A stretch of DNA of 45,449 nucleotides from Methylobacterium persicinum (GTDB lineage: Bacteria > Pseudomonadota > Alphaproteobacteria > Rhizobiales > Beijerinckiaceae), in NCBI RefSeq assembly GCF_022179525.1, contig NZ_BPQX01000044.1, forward strand, positions 1 through 45,449. The letters are read 5' to 3'. Of this stretch, positions 17,061 through 26,900 are shown piece after piece; position 1 is the stretch's first letter, and every line of letters begins with the position of its first letter. A program made the position numbers and the translations under genes. The notes under the pieces were generated by a model. The model did not search any database. It was not told where the DNA came from and saw only the letters and a program-made list of their open reading frames with translations.

Positions 17061-18634
17061 GCGGCGGGGGGGAGCAGGCCTGGACGCCTCGGCACAACCC
17101 GTGGCTGATCGCCATCGTGGTGACGATGGCGGCCTTCATGGAGATCCTCGACACCACCATCGTCAACGTGGCGTTGCCCTACATCGCCGGGTCCCTGGCC
17201 GCCTCGAACGACGAGGCGACCTACACGCTCACCGCCTATCTCGTCGCCAACGGCATCGTGCTCACCATCGCCGGGTGGCTCTCCGACACGATCGGGCGCA
17301 AGCGCTACTTCATCATCTGCATCGGCATGTTCACGGTCTCGTCCCTGCTCTGCGGCCTCAGCCAGAGCCTCGGGCAGATCATCCTGTTCCGGCTGATGCA
17401 GGGCTTCTTCGGCGGCGGGCTCCAGCCGAGCCAGCAGGCGATCATCCTCGACACCTTCCCCCCCGCCAAGCGCGGGGCGGCCTTCGGCGTCACGGCGGTG
17501 GCGACCATCGTCGCCCCGGTCCTCGGCCCGACGCTGGGCGGCTACCTCGTGGAGCACCTCGACTGGCGCTGGATCTTCTTCGTCAACGTGCCGGTGGGCA
17601 TCCTGGCGGTGATCCTGAACTCGATCCTCGTGGAGGATCCGCCCCACGAGCAGGCCAAGAAGAACCGCAAGCGCGGGATCGACTATATCGGCCTGTCGCT
17701 GATCGTCATCGGCATCGGCTGCCTGCAGATCGTGTTCGACCGCGGCGAGGACGACGGTTGGCTCGGCTCGCCGTTCATCGTCACCATGTCGATCATCGGC
17801 GGCCTCGGGGTGTTCTTCGCCATCTGCTGGCTGCTGACGGCGAAGAAGCCGATCATCGATCTCGACGTGTTCCGGGACAAGAACTTCGCCATCGGCTGCA
17901 TCCTCATCGGCGCCATGGGCTTCGCCCTCTACGCCAGCGCCGTGATCATCCCGCAATTCGCGCAGAACGTGTTGGGCTACCCGGCTCTCCAATCGGGCCT
18001 GATCCTGTCGCCCGGCGGCATGGTGGTGATCGTCCTCATCCCCATCGTCGGGCAGCTGATGAAGATCGTGCAGACCCGCTACATCGTGATGTTCGGCTTC
18101 TCGCTGATGGGCGTGGCGCTGATGTATTCGAGCAAGCTCGCTCCCAGCATCGACTTCAAGACCCTCGTCATCATGCGCTCGATGCAGACGGCGGCACTGG
18201 GTTTCCTGTTCGTGCCGATCTCGACGATCGCCTACCTGACCCTGCCGCAGAAATATCGGAGCGACGGGGCGGCTTTGTTCTCGATGTTCCGCAACGTGTT
18301 CGGATCGCTGGGGATCTCCCTCTCCACCGCCGCCGTCACCGAGCGGCGGCAGGCCGATCAGGCCCACCTGTCCGGCTTCATGACGCCGCTCCGGCAGGGC
18401 TACAACACGCTGATCCAGGAGAGCGAGAACACGCTGCGCTCCCTCGGCCGCGCCGCGGATGCCGTCCATCAGGAGGCGGTGGCCCACACGTACCAGATGT
18501 ACATGAACCAGGCCTCGATCCTCGCCTACGGCAACGTCTTCCAATACACGGCGGTCATCGCCTTCCTCGTGGTGCCGTTCTGCTTCTTCATCTCGGCCAA
18601 GACCGCTTCGGGCGGCGGCGGCGGAGGGCACTGA
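17057..18634 (+). CDS. DHA2 family (EmrB/QacA-type) MFS drug:H+ antiporter
   Basis: A 525-residue major facilitator transporter with 14 predicted transmembrane helices. The motif LDTTIVNVALPYIAGSL in helix 1 and the loop GWLSDTIGRKRYFI (motif A) are diagnostic of the EmrB/QacA group, as is GPTLGGYLVEHLDWRWIFF (motif C region). It starts with GTG at 17057, overlapping the adaptor stop by 4 nt. The outer membrane factor follows 1 nt after the stop. Together the three make an EmrAB-TolC-like exporter through both membranes. Substrates are likely hydrophobic or uncoupler-type compounds by analogy, but not shown by sequence. Confidence 0.94.
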   Translation: MSGGGEQAWTPRHNPWLIAIVVTMAAFMEILDTTIVNVALPYIAGSLAASNDEATYTLTAYLVANGIVLTIAGWLSDTIGRKRYFIICIGMFTVSSLLCGLSQSLGQIILFRLMQGFFGGGLQPSQQAIILDTFPPAKRGAAFGVTAVATIVAPVLGPTLGGYLVEHLDWRWIFFVNVPVGILAVILNSILVEDPPHEQAKKNRKRGIDYIGLSLIVIGIGCLQIVFDRGEDDGWLGSPFIVTMSIIGGLGVFFAICWLLTAKKPIIDLDVFRDKNFAIGCILIGAMGFALYASAVIIPQFAQNVLGYPALQSGLILSPGGMVVIVLIPIVGQLMKIVQTRYIVMFGFSLMGVALMYSSKLAPSIDFKTLVIMRSMQTAALGFLFVPISTIAYLTLPQKYRSDGAALFSMFRNVFGSLGISLSTAAVTERRQADQAHLSGFMTPLRQGYNTLIQESENTLRSLGRAADAVHQEAVAHTYQMYMNQASILAYGNVFQYTAVIAFLVVPFCFFISAKTASGGGGGGH

Positions 18635-18635
18635 T

Positions 18636-20333
18636 ATGAGACCCCGCCTTCTGAGTGTTTGGCCGTTACCGGCCCAAGCCACTCCGTCATTGCGCGCCAA
18701 GCGAAGCAACCCAGGGCAGCGGGACGGCTCACGGCGTGGCGGATCCCTCAATGGCTTCGCTGCGCTCGCCATGACGGCGGTCGGTGTCACCGGCGTCCTC
18801 GGGGGCTGCGTCGTCGGGCCGGATTTCGTGCGCCCGGTGCCCGCGGTCACGGCGTCGGCCACCTATGTCGAACCCGCGCCCGGACGGCCGGTCCATACCT
18901 CGCTGCCCCTCCTGCGCCGGACCACGGAGGCGCCGCCGGACGTGGAATGGTGGCGTGCCTTCCGCGACCCCATCCTCGACGGGCTCGAGGCCCGGATCGC
19001 CTCCCAGAACCTCGACGTGCAGACCGCCTCGGCACGGCTCCTCCAGAGCCGCGCCCAGCTCGGGACCAGCGCGGCGGCGGCCCTGCCGACCCTGTCGGGC
19101 ACCGGCTCGGCCTACCGGCAGCAGTTCAGCAAGAACGGGACGATCGGCCTGCTGTCGAACTCCCTGGGCGGCCTGACCGGGGGCACCGACCCCACCGCGC
19201 CGCTGACCAACGGCTTCGAGAGCTACACCCTTGGCTTCGACGCTTCGTGGGAACTCGATCTCTGGGGCCGGGTGCGCCGGTCGGTCGAATCCGCCCAGGC
19301 CCAGGCGGAGGCGTCGGCGGAGCAGCGCCGGGGCGCCCTGGTCTCGGCCCAGGGCGAGCTGGCCCGGGACTACGTGCAGCTGCGCGGCACCCAGGACCTG
19401 ATCCGCATCTATCAATCCTACGTCCGGGTGAACCAGCAGATCCTCGACGTGGTCCGCATCCGCCAGCAGAAGGGCCTCGTCACGGGGCTCGACGTGGCGA
19501 GCGCCGCCTCGCAGGTCGAGTCCATTGAGGCGCAGATCCCGCAGTTGCAGCAGCAGGAGATCCAGCAGGTCAACGCCATCTCCCTCCTGCTCGGGGAGCC
19601 GCCACTGGCGCTGGCCCAGGATCTGACCGGCGGGCGGGGCATCCCGCCGGTGCCGCCGAAGGTGCCGGTGGGCATCCCCTCCGAGCTGATCCGCCGCCGG
19701 CCCGACATCCGTCAGGCGGAGGCGAGCCTGCACGCGGCCATCGCCGATATCGGCGAGGCGGAGGCCGAGTTCTTCCCCCGGGTGACGCTCACCGCCAGCC
19801 CCACGGTCAACGCCATCGATCCGGGCAAGATCTTCCGCGGCTCGTCGCTGCAATACATGAATATCGGCCCGTCCTTCTCGATCCCGCTGTTCGAGGGCGG
19901 TCGGCTGCGCTCGAACCTCGTCCTCCAGCAGGCCCGGCAGCAGGAGGCGGCCATCGCCTACCAGAAGGCGGTGCTCCAGGGCTGGCACGACGTCGTCAAC
20001 GCGCTCGCCTCCCTCCAGGGCGATGCCAACCGCCGGGCCCGCCTCGCCCGGCAGGTGGGCGATGCCCGCCGGGGCCTCGACCTCGCCCGGGCGCGCTACA
20101 CGCAGGGCGTCGAGATCTTCACGACGGTGCTGCAGAACGCACAGGTCGTGCTCCAGGCCGAGACCAACCTGTCCCAGGCCACCGCGGGGATGTCGACGGA
20201 CTTCGTCGCCCTGTCGAAGGCGCTCGGCGGCGGCTGGGAGGGCAGCTTCCCGCCCCAGCCGACGCCGCCGGGTCCGCCGGATTCGGCACAGGTGCCGGTG
20301 GCTGAGATCATCCCAAGGCCGGTGGTCCCCTGA
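18636..20333 (+). CDS. NodT family outer membrane efflux lipoprotein with repeat-derived N-terminus
   Basis: A TolC/NodT-type outer membrane factor of up to 565 residues. The mature part starts at the lipobox LGGC (Cys58 from the ATG at 18636), followed by VVGPDFVRP, which is typical of NodT lipoproteins. Two OEP repeats follow, with GFDASWELDLWGRVRRSVES and the usual second-half GPSFSIPLFEGGRLRSN. Codons about 17-47 are a family B repeat (18684-18777) read in frame: it supplies the RR-containing n-region and part of the hydrophobic region (FAALAMTAVG). A start at the ATG at 18771 would leave only 12 residues before the Cys and no basic n-region. The gene begins 1 nt after the MFS stop. Confidence 0.88.
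   Translation: MRPRLLSVWPLPAQATPSLRAKRSNPGQRDGSRRGGSLNGFAALAMTAVGVTGVLGGCVVGPDFVRPVPAVTASATYVEPAPGRPVHTSLPLLRRTTEAPPDVEWWRAFRDPILDGLEARIASQNLDVQTASARLLQSRAQLGTSAAAALPTLSGTGSAYRQQFSKNGTIGLLSNSLGGLTGGTDPTAPLTNGFESYTLGFDASWELDLWGRVRRSVESAQAQAEASAEQRRGALVSAQGELARDYVQLRGTQDLIRIYQSYVRVNQQILDVVRIRQQKGLVTGLDVASAASQVESIEAQIPQLQQQEIQQVNAISLLLGEPPLALAQDLTGGRGIPPVPPKVPVGIPSELIRRRPDIRQAEASLHAAIADIGEAEAEFFPRVTLTASPTVNAIDPGKIFRGSSLQYMNIGPSFSIPLFEGGRLRSNLVLQQARQQEAAIAYQKAVLQGWHDVVNALASLQGDANRRARLARQVGDARRGLDLARARYTQGVEIFTTVLQNAQVVLQAETNLSQATAGMSTDFVALSKALGGGWEGSFPPQPTPPGPPDSAQVPVAEIIPRPVVP
18684..18777. repeat. Family B repeat inside the 5' end of the NodT-type gene
   Basis: CCGTCATTGCGCGCC at the left and GCGCTCGCCATGACGG at the right form the outer arms; the middle holds GCAACCCAGGGCAGCGGG as in other copies. 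Unlike the others it lies inside a reading frame and stays open through it. Confidence 0.8.
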
Positions 20334-20378
20334 GCGCCTGTCCGGTCGGGGCTTTCAGGAAGCGGCGCGACCCGGGAT

Positions 20379-20987
20379 ATGGTACAGGCCTGGAAGCTCG
20401 GCCGTCGCGCGGCCGCGGGACGGGGGGACGGTGCTTTGGGGAGCGCGCAGCGCGATGAGGATTGTGCGCGGCTGATCGCGGGCATCGCCCGGGAAGATCG
20501 CGCCGCGCTCCGCGCCCTCTATGAGGCGACCGCCCCGAAACTTCTGGGGATCATCCTGCGTATCGTGGGGGACCGGGGTGCGGCGGAAGACACCCTTCAG
20601 GAGGTCTTCGTGCGCATCTGGCAGCGGGCGGGCAGCTACGACGCGGCGTCCGGCACCCCGCTCGTCTGGCTCGCCGCGATCGCCCGGCATCGGGCGATCG
20701 ACCGCCTGCGCCAGGACCGGTCCGCCCGCGTGGCCCCCCTCGAGGACGGATGGATCGAGCGCCTCCCAGACCCCTGGGACGGGGAGGCCGACCTCGCCGA
20801 CCGGGATGCCCTGGTCCGCTGCCTCGACAGGGTGGAGGGGCCCCAGCGCGAATGCCTCGTCCTCGCCTATTGCGAGGGCTGGTCCCGCGAGGAGTTGGCG
20901 GAGCGCCACGGCAAGCCGGTCAACACCATTAAGACGTGGCTGCGCCGGGGCCTCCTCAGCCTGCGCGGTTGTCTGGAGGCCGCATGA
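20379..20987 (+). CDS. ECF sigma-70 family RNA polymerase sigma factor
   Basis: A 202-residue extracytoplasmic-function sigma factor. Region 2 lies at about residues 40-105 (DRAALRALYEATAPKLLGII, then DTLQEVFVRIWQRAGSYD), and region 4 at about 145-195 (REELAERHGKPVNTIKTWLR as the helix-turn-helix). It is followed with an ATGA overlap by an RskA-type anti-sigma gene, so the pair is a SigK-RskA-like switch. The ATG at 20379 is used, but a TTG about 50 nt downstream is also possible because the first 20 residues are poorly conserved in style. The likely targets are itself and the neighbouring fasciclin gene. Confidence 0.9.
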   Translation: MVQAWKLGRRAAAGRGDGALGSAQRDEDCARLIAGIAREDRAALRALYEATAPKLLGIILRIVGDRGAAEDTLQEVFVRIWQRAGSYDAASGTPLVWLAAIARHRAIDRLRQDRSARVAPLEDGWIERLPDPWDGEADLADRDALVRCLDRVEGPQRECLVLAYCEGWSREELAERHGKPVNTIKTWLRRGLLSLRGCLEAA

Positions 20988-21700
20988 GCACGCCGAAGCC
21001 CTGGGCCGAGGACCCCGAAGGAACGGCCGGCGAATACGTGCTCGGCACGCTCCCCCCCAAGGAGCGCGCGGCGTTCGTGGAGGCGCTGAAGGCGGATGCA
21101 TCCCTGCGCGCCCTGGTGATCGCGTGGGAGAATCGGCTCGCGCCCCTGGCCGCCACCGCCCCGCCTGCGGCCCCCGGTCCGGCGACCTGGGCCGGCATCG
21201 AGGCGCGGATCGCGGGCGGGCCCGTCGCTGTGGAGGAGACCGGCGACGCCCGCATCCTTAAGTTGCAGCGGAGATTGCGGCGCTGGCGCCTCGCGGCCGG
21301 TGTGGCGGGGGCGCTCGCCGCCGGCCTCGCCCTGTGGATCGCCGCCGGAGTGCCGTCTGTGCCTGAGGGGGCGCAGTACGTTGCCGTGGTGGACCGGGGC
21401 GGGGCGCTCCCGGCTCTGATCGTCCGCGTCGATCTCGCCGGGAATACGGTGCAGGTGCGCAGCCTCGCCGCGCAGGCACCGCCGGACCGCAGCCTCGAGC
21501 TCTGGTACGTGGGGGCCGGCGCGACGCCGCGTTCGATGGGGCTCGTGACCGGTGCGTCGGCCCGCCTGTCCATCCCGGACGCCCTCCGCGAGGGTGCCGA
21601 GGGCGGAAGCCTCGCGGTGACGGTGGAACCTAAGGGCGGTTCGCCGACCGGTTCGCCCACCGGGCCGGTGGTCTATTCGGGCAAGTTGCTGAAGGAGTAG
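20984..21700 (+). CDS. RskA-type membrane anti-sigma factor
   Basis: A 238-residue single-pass protein. The N-terminal anti-sigma motif GEYVLGTLPPKERAAF (about 16-31) is the sigma-binding helix region of this family. A transmembrane helix lies at about 102-122, and the rest is the periplasmic RskA domain (AVVDRGGALPALIVRVDL, then SLELWYVGAG). The start overlaps the sigma factor stop by 4 nt, giving equal synthesis. It would hold the sigma factor at the membrane until regulated proteolysis or another signal releases it. Confidence 0.9.
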   Translation: MSTPKPWAEDPEGTAGEYVLGTLPPKERAAFVEALKADASLRALVIAWENRLAPLAATAPPAAPGPATWAGIEARIAGGPVAVEETGDARILKLQRRLRRWRLAAGVAGALAAGLALWIAAGVPSVPEGAQYVAVVDRGGALPALIVRVDLAGNTVQVRSLAAQAPPDRSLELWYVGAGATPRSMGLVTGASARLSIPDALREGAEGGSLAVTVEPKGGSPTGSPTGPVVYSGKLLKE

Positions 21701-21773
21701 GGGGCTGTCGCCATCGCGACGCCCACGGCCACCGTTCCAGCGACGATCTTTGCCGGAGTAAACCCACCCTCGC

Positions 21774-21887
21774 CCTCATCCTGAGGTGCCCGCCTCGGCG
21801 GGCCTCGAAGGAGCGCTCCAGGGATCGCGGAGCCTTCTTCAACCCTTCTTCGAGGCCGTCGCTTCAAGCCGGCACCTCAGGATGAGG
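21774..21887. repeat. Family A palindromic repeat (full copy)
   Basis: CCTCATCCTGAGGTGCC at the left and GGCACCTCAGGATGAGG at the right, with internal GGGCCTCGAAGGAGC and CTTCTTCGAGGCC stems. It lies in the convergent gap after the anti-sigma gene. Confidence 0.85.
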
Positions 21888-21930
21888 GGGAGGGTGGGAA
21901 CGGCGGTCGGTGACCGGTTTCCGCAAGGAT

Positions 21931-21961
21931 CCCCCCTCCCCGCCAAGCGGGGAGAGGGGGG
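21931..21961. terminator. Bidirectional terminator-like C-type palindrome
   Basis: CCCCCCTCCCCG and CGGGGAGAGGGGGG form a long GC stem around a short CCAAG loop, midway between the converging anti-sigma and fasciclin genes. It matches the C-type repeat found in phnJ. Confidence 0.55.
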
Positions 21962-21988
21962 ACCATCGGATCCCGGCGGTGGGTCAGA

Positions 21989-22537
21989 TTAGGGCATCAT
22001 CACGGTGTTGATGACGTGGATCACGCCGTTCGACTGCATCACGTTGGCGATCGTGACCTTGGCCGTGTTGCCCTTGGTGTCGGTGACCATGACGGCCTTG
22101 CCCTTGGTGGTGACCGTGAGGGGCTCGCCCTGCACCGTCTTCAGCTCGGCCTGGCCGCCGCCCTGGCGCACCGCCGCCATCAGCTCCTTGGCCGTGTAGA
22201 CACCCGGGACCACGTGATAGGTCAGGATGCTGGTGAGCTGAGCCTTGTTCTGCGGCTGCACCAGGGACTCGACGGTGCCCGGCGGCAGCTTGGCGAACGC
22301 GGCGTTGGTCGGGGCGAAGACCGTGAAGGGGCCCGGGCCGGACAGGGTGTCCACGAGGCCGGCGGCCTTCACGGCGGCGACCAGCGTGGTGTGGTCCTTC
22401 GAGTTCACGGCGTTCTCGACGATGGTCTTGTTCGCATACATCGGCGCTCCGCCGACCATCGGGTTCTTGGCGAGCGCCGGGCCCGCCGTGGCGGCGAGGC
22501 CGAGGGCGAAGGCGAGACGCAGAAGCGACTTGGACAT
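21989..22537 (-). CDS. Secreted fasciclin (FAS1) domain protein
   Basis: A 182-residue exported protein. The signal peptide is MSKSLLRLAFALGLAATAGP with cleavage near ALA-K24. One FAS1 domain fills the rest, with the H1 box FTVFAPTNAAFAKLP and the H2 box LTYHVVPGVY, ending IHVINTVMMP. FAS1 domains mediate adhesion or binding at cell surfaces. The ATG at 22537 has GGGAG 6 nt upstream; a much longer open frame running upstream to 23128 is spurious because it covers the nuclease gene on the other strand. It faces an ECF sigma/RskA pair, which in mycobacteria (SigK-RskA) controls FAS1 proteins MPT70/MPT83. Confidence 0.93.
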   Translation of the reverse strand: MSKSLLRLAFALGLAATAGPALAKNPMVGGAPMYANKTIVENAVNSKDHTTLVAAVKAAGLVDTLSGPGPFTVFAPTNAAFAKLPPGTVESLVQPQNKAQLTSILTYHVVPGVYTAKELMAAVRQGGGQAELKTVQGEPLTVTTKGKAVMVTDTKGNTAKVTIANVMQSNGVIHVINTVMMP

Positions 22538-22723
22538 GTTGGCTCCCTTACGAAGCACCCCGTCTGGGGCGTCGCGGTCCTCTACGGAGGGGAGGGGCCG
22601 GAAAGTTTCAGGCTTGCCGTGCAGACACCCCAAAAAAGCGATGTGCCGGTGGACGGGCCGCCCGGTCCCTTGAGCCGTCCCGCCGGAACGTCCTAAGAAC
22701 ATCTGCCGCCGCCCAGGACCCGG

Positions 22724-23968
22724 ATGTCGACGCCCCGTTTCCAGTTCATCCACGCCGCCGACCTCCATCTCGGCAGTCCGCTCATCGGCCTCGCTGGCCG
22801 GGATGCCGACCTCGCCCGGCGCCTGGCCGCCGCGGGACGCACCGCCTTCGAAGACCTCGTGACCTTCGCCATCGAGACAGCGGTGGCCTTCGTGGTGGTG
22901 GCGGGGGACATCTACGACGGCGACTGGGCGGACGCGTCCATCGGCCTGTTCTTCGCCCGGCAGGTCGGCCGCCTCGACAGGGCCGGCATTCCCATCGTGA
23001 TGGTGCGCGGCAACCACGATGCCGAGAGCGTCATCACCCGTACCATCACCCTGCCGACGTCGGTCCACGTCTTCCCGTCGAACCGCGCGACGACCCATAC
23101 GCTGGACCGGTGGCGGGTCGCCCTGCACGGCCGCAGCTTCCCCAACCGTGCGGTGGAGGAAAACCTATCCCTCACCTACCCGGCCGCCATGCCGGGATGG
23201 TTCAACCTCGGCGTGCTGCACACCTCCTGCACGGGCCACGCCGCCCACGCGACCTACGCGCCCTGCTCGGTCCCCGACCTCGCCCGCCTCGGCTACGGCT
23301 ACTGGGCGCTGGGCCACATCCACGAATACCAGGAGCTGTCCCGCGATCCGTGGATCGTCTTCCCCGGCAACCTGCAGGGTCGCAGCGTGCGCGAATGCGG
23401 ACCGCGGGGGGCGGTGCTGGTGACGGTCGAGGACGGGCGCGTCCAGGCGGTCGAACGGCAGATCTTCGACCGCGCCCGGTTCGAGCGCCTCGCCATCGAC
23501 CTGTCGGGCGTGGGGGAGATGGCCGCGGTTCACGAGCGGGTGGAGGCGGCGTTCCGGCCCCTCGCCCCGGTCGCCGCCTCGCGGCTCGTCCTGGCGCGTG
23601 TCCACCTCACCGGGGAGTGCGCCGCCCACGACCGGCTCTGCGCGGGCCGGGACGACCTCGCCGCGGAGGTGCAGGCGGCTGCCCACCGGGTTCACGAGGA
23701 GATCTGGCTGGAACGCCTGAAGGTGGAGACGCGCCGGCCCCCGGCCACGGCGGACGCCGCCACGGCGGTCCTCGACCCGACGGTCCTCCTGGCCGACCTC
23801 GACCGGGACCCGGATTTTCGCGAGCGGGCCCTGGCGGCCCTGGCCGAGATCGTCCGCAAGATGCCCTCCGGCGTCGCGGAGGAGGCCGGCATCGACGCCG
23901 AGTTCGAAGCCCTCTGCGCCGAGGCGCAGGCCCTCGTCCTGGGGCGCCTCTCGGGCCGGACCTGCTGA
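22724..23968 (+). CDS. SbcD/YhaO-like DNA repair exonuclease (metallophosphoesterase)
   Basis: A 414-residue calcineurin-like phosphoesterase. All the metal-site motifs are present: D-x-H in HAADLHLGSPL, GDxxD in VVAGDIYDGDW, GNHD in VRGNHDAES, and GHIH in GYWALGHIHEYQ. The C-terminal ~150 residues are the capping region, rich in Ala/Arg/Glu. In the SbcD/Mre11 family these enzymes cut DNA ends and hairpins using Mn ions. The partner ATPase starts 4 nt after the stop. The pair resembles YhaO-YhaN of Firmicutes more than the shorter canonical SbcCD. A role with the many palindromes in this genome is attractive but speculative. Confidence 0.9.
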   Translation: MSTPRFQFIHAADLHLGSPLIGLAGRDADLARRLAAAGRTAFEDLVTFAIETAVAFVVVAGDIYDGDWADASIGLFFARQVGRLDRAGIPIVMVRGNHDAESVITRTITLPTSVHVFPSNRATTHTLDRWRVALHGRSFPNRAVEENLSLTYPAAMPGWFNLGVLHTSCTGHAAHATYAPCSVPDLARLGYGYWALGHIHEYQELSRDPWIVFPGNLQGRSVRECGPRGAVLVTVEDGRVQAVERQIFDRARFERLAIDLSGVGEMAAVHERVEAAFRPLAPVAASRLVLARVHLTGECAAHDRLCAGRDDLAAEVQAAAHRVHEEIWLERLKVETRRPPATADAATAVLDPTVLLADLDRDPDFRERALAALAEIVRKMPSGVAEEAGIDAEFEALCAEAQALVLGRLSGRTC

Positions 23969-23972
23969 GCCC

Positions 23973-26900
23973 ATGCGCCTCCTGAGCCTGCACCTCGAGC
24001 GCTACGGCGCCTTCACCGACCGGACGCTCACCTTCCGGCCGGATGCCCGGCTCCACGTGGTGCTCGGGGCCAACGAGGCCGGCAAGAGCACGGCGCTGGC
24101 GGCCGTGACCGACCTGCTCTTCGGCTTCGGCAAGTCGACCGCCTACGCCTTCCGGCACGACATGCCGCTCCTGCGGATCGGCGCCGAGATCGCCGCCTCG
24201 GACGGACGGCGCCTCGCCTTCCGCCGCCGCAAGGGCAATGCCCGGACCCTGATCGACGGGCAGGACGCACCCCTGCCGGACGATGCCCTCGCCCCCTTCC
24301 TCGGCGGCCTCAGCCGCCCGGTCTTCTGCCGCGCCTTCGGCCTCGATGCCGAGGCCCTGCGCCAGGGGGGCAAGGAGATGGTCGATGTGGAGGGCGAGGT
24401 CGGCGCCAGCCTATTCGCCGCCGGATCCGGCCTGCGGGGGCTGACCGAGCTCCAGTCTCGCCTCGACGGCGAGGCGGAGGCGATCTTCACCACCCGCAAG
24501 GCTGGGCACCGCACCTTCTATCAGGCCCTCGACCGCTGGCAGGAGTTCCGCAAGGCCGAGCGCGAGACCGGTATCTCCACCGTCGACTGGCGCCAGCTCA
24601 ACGAGGCCATCGACGCGGCCGGCGCCGAACTCGATCGCCTCCGGGCCGAGCGCGGTCGCCTTGCCACCGCCCGGGCGAAGCTGGAGCGGCTGAAGCGGGC
24701 CGGGCCGGTCCTCGCCGAGATCGACGCTCTGGAGGCGCGCCTCGCCGAGGATTTTGCGGCCGAGTCGTCCTTCGCTGCCGAAGCCGACGGCGCCTGGGTC
24801 GCCCGCTTCGGGGAGGCCCTTTCCGAATGCCGGGCGGCGGAGGCCGACGGCGTCCGCGCCCAGGCGACCCTCGCCCGCGCCCGGGCCGAGGTCGATGCCC
24901 TGCCGCCGGTCGCGCCCCTCGCGGCGCGGGCGGAAGAGATCCTGGAGGCGTTCCGCGGGATCGACCGCTTCGAGAAGGACGGGACCGACCTCGCCCGGCT
25001 GCACGGCGAGGCCGACCGGGCCGCGCAGGCCCTGGACCGCCTCTGCGCCCGGGTCGGGGTGCGGGATCGCGGCGCCCTGGCCAAGGCCCTGCCCACCGAT
25101 GCCGCCCGGGCCCGGATCGAGCGCCTCGTGCGCGAGGGCCGCGCCCTCGACGCTGCCGAGGTCCAGGCCGCCCGCGAGGCCGACACCGCCGGGGCGGAGC
25201 GGGATCGCCTGATCCGCGAGGAAGAGGCGGCGGGCGCCCTCCTCGATCCGGCCCCCTTGCGCGAGATGATGCGTCCCTTCGGGCGCCTCCGCGAGACCAT
25301 CGCCCGGCACCGGGAGTTCGAGGACGGGATCCGCCGGGCGGGCGATCTTCTCCGGGACCGGGCCGGGCGCCTGTCCCCCGCCATCGCCGACCCCGCTTTC
25401 CTGGCCCGGGCCCCGCTGCCCTCCGCCGAGGCCGTCGGCCGCTTCCAGGCGCTCCTCGACGAAGCGGCCCGGGAGCGGGCTCGGGCCGCCGACCGCCTCG
25501 CCGCCGCCCGCCGGCGGGTTGCGGAGATCCGCTTCCGTCTGGACGAGCGTGAGGCCGAAGGCCCCGTGGCGACGCAGGAGCGCCTCGACGCCCTGCGTCG
25601 CGCCCGGGCCGACGCCTTCGCGCCCCTCCGCGACGCCCTGCTGTCCGGTGCAGCCGCCGCGCCCGGCGACGTCGCCACCTACGAGCGGGCGGTGGAGGCC
25701 GCCGACCGCCTCGCCGACGCCCGCGCCTCCGACGCGGCCCGGGTGGCGGCCCACGCCAACGATCAGCACCGCCTGACCGCGGCGCTCGCCGACCAGGGGG
25801 AGGAGGAGCGGGCCCTGGACGAGGCCGAGGCGCAGGTCGCCGAGGGCGAGGCCGCGTGGCAGGAGGCGTGGCGGGAGACGGGCGTTCGCCCCGGTCCGCC
25901 CGTGGAGATGGCCCGCTGGATCGCCGAGGCGCAGGCGGTGATCGGGGCGGAGCAGGACCTCGCCGAGGAGCGGATCGCCCGCGACCGGCTGGCCGAGCAG
26001 ATCGCCGCGGCGGCCGGGCCCCTGGCGGCCCTCTGTGAGAGGGCCGGGCTGGCGGTGCTGCCGGGCCTCGACCCGGCGGCGATGCTCGACCTCCTTGAAG
26101 GGCATCTCGCCGCCCTCGGGACGCGGTGGGAGGCGGCGCGGGAGGCGATCGGCCGCCTCGCCGCGGCCCGGCAGGCGGCGGAGCGCCAGCAGGCGGCCCT
26201 TGCCGAGACGGCGGCCCGGCGGGCGGTCTGGCGGGAGGCGTGGAGCGGTGCCATGGCGGACCTCGCCTTGCCCGGCACCGCCGGCCTGGAGGAGGCGGAG
26301 GGCGCCCTGGCGGCCTGGCGCGAGGTGCCCCAGGCCCTGGCGCAGCATGGCGACCTCACCCGCCGGGTGAGGGGCCTCGTCCGCGACCGGGACCAGTTCC
26401 AGGCCGCCTCGACCACCCTCATCGCCGACCTCGCCCCCGACCTCGCGGACATGTCGCCGGGGGCGGGGATCCGCACCCTGCACAACCGCCTGGAGGCGGC
26501 CCAGGCCGAAGCCGTGCGCCGGGTGGAACTGACGCGGCTGCGGGACGCCGCCGGACACGCATCGGACGAGGCGGCCCGCATGGCGCAGGCGGCCCGGGAC
26601 CGGCTTGCCGCCCTGGTGGCGGAGCGCCTGCCCGAGGCCGGATCTGGCACCCTCGATGACCTGGCATCCCTGCATGCGCGCCTCGACGCCCGGCAGCGCC
26701 TCAGGGCGGACCTCGCCCGGCTGCGGGGACGGGACCTCGGCGCGGCCGGGGAGGGCCTGCCCGAGGCGGACCTGCGGGCCGGCCTCGCCGAGACGCCCCC
26801 GGAGGCCATCGAGGCCGGGCTCGCGGCCCTGGCCGCCGAGGCCGAGGCGGTGGAGGACACCAGCCGGAAGGTCTATTCCGACCGGGAGCGGGACCTCGCC

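Noticed and set aside
22538-23128. Upstream extension of the fasciclin gene
   Set aside because: It would run through the start of the nuclease gene on the other strand and put residues before a clear signal peptide.
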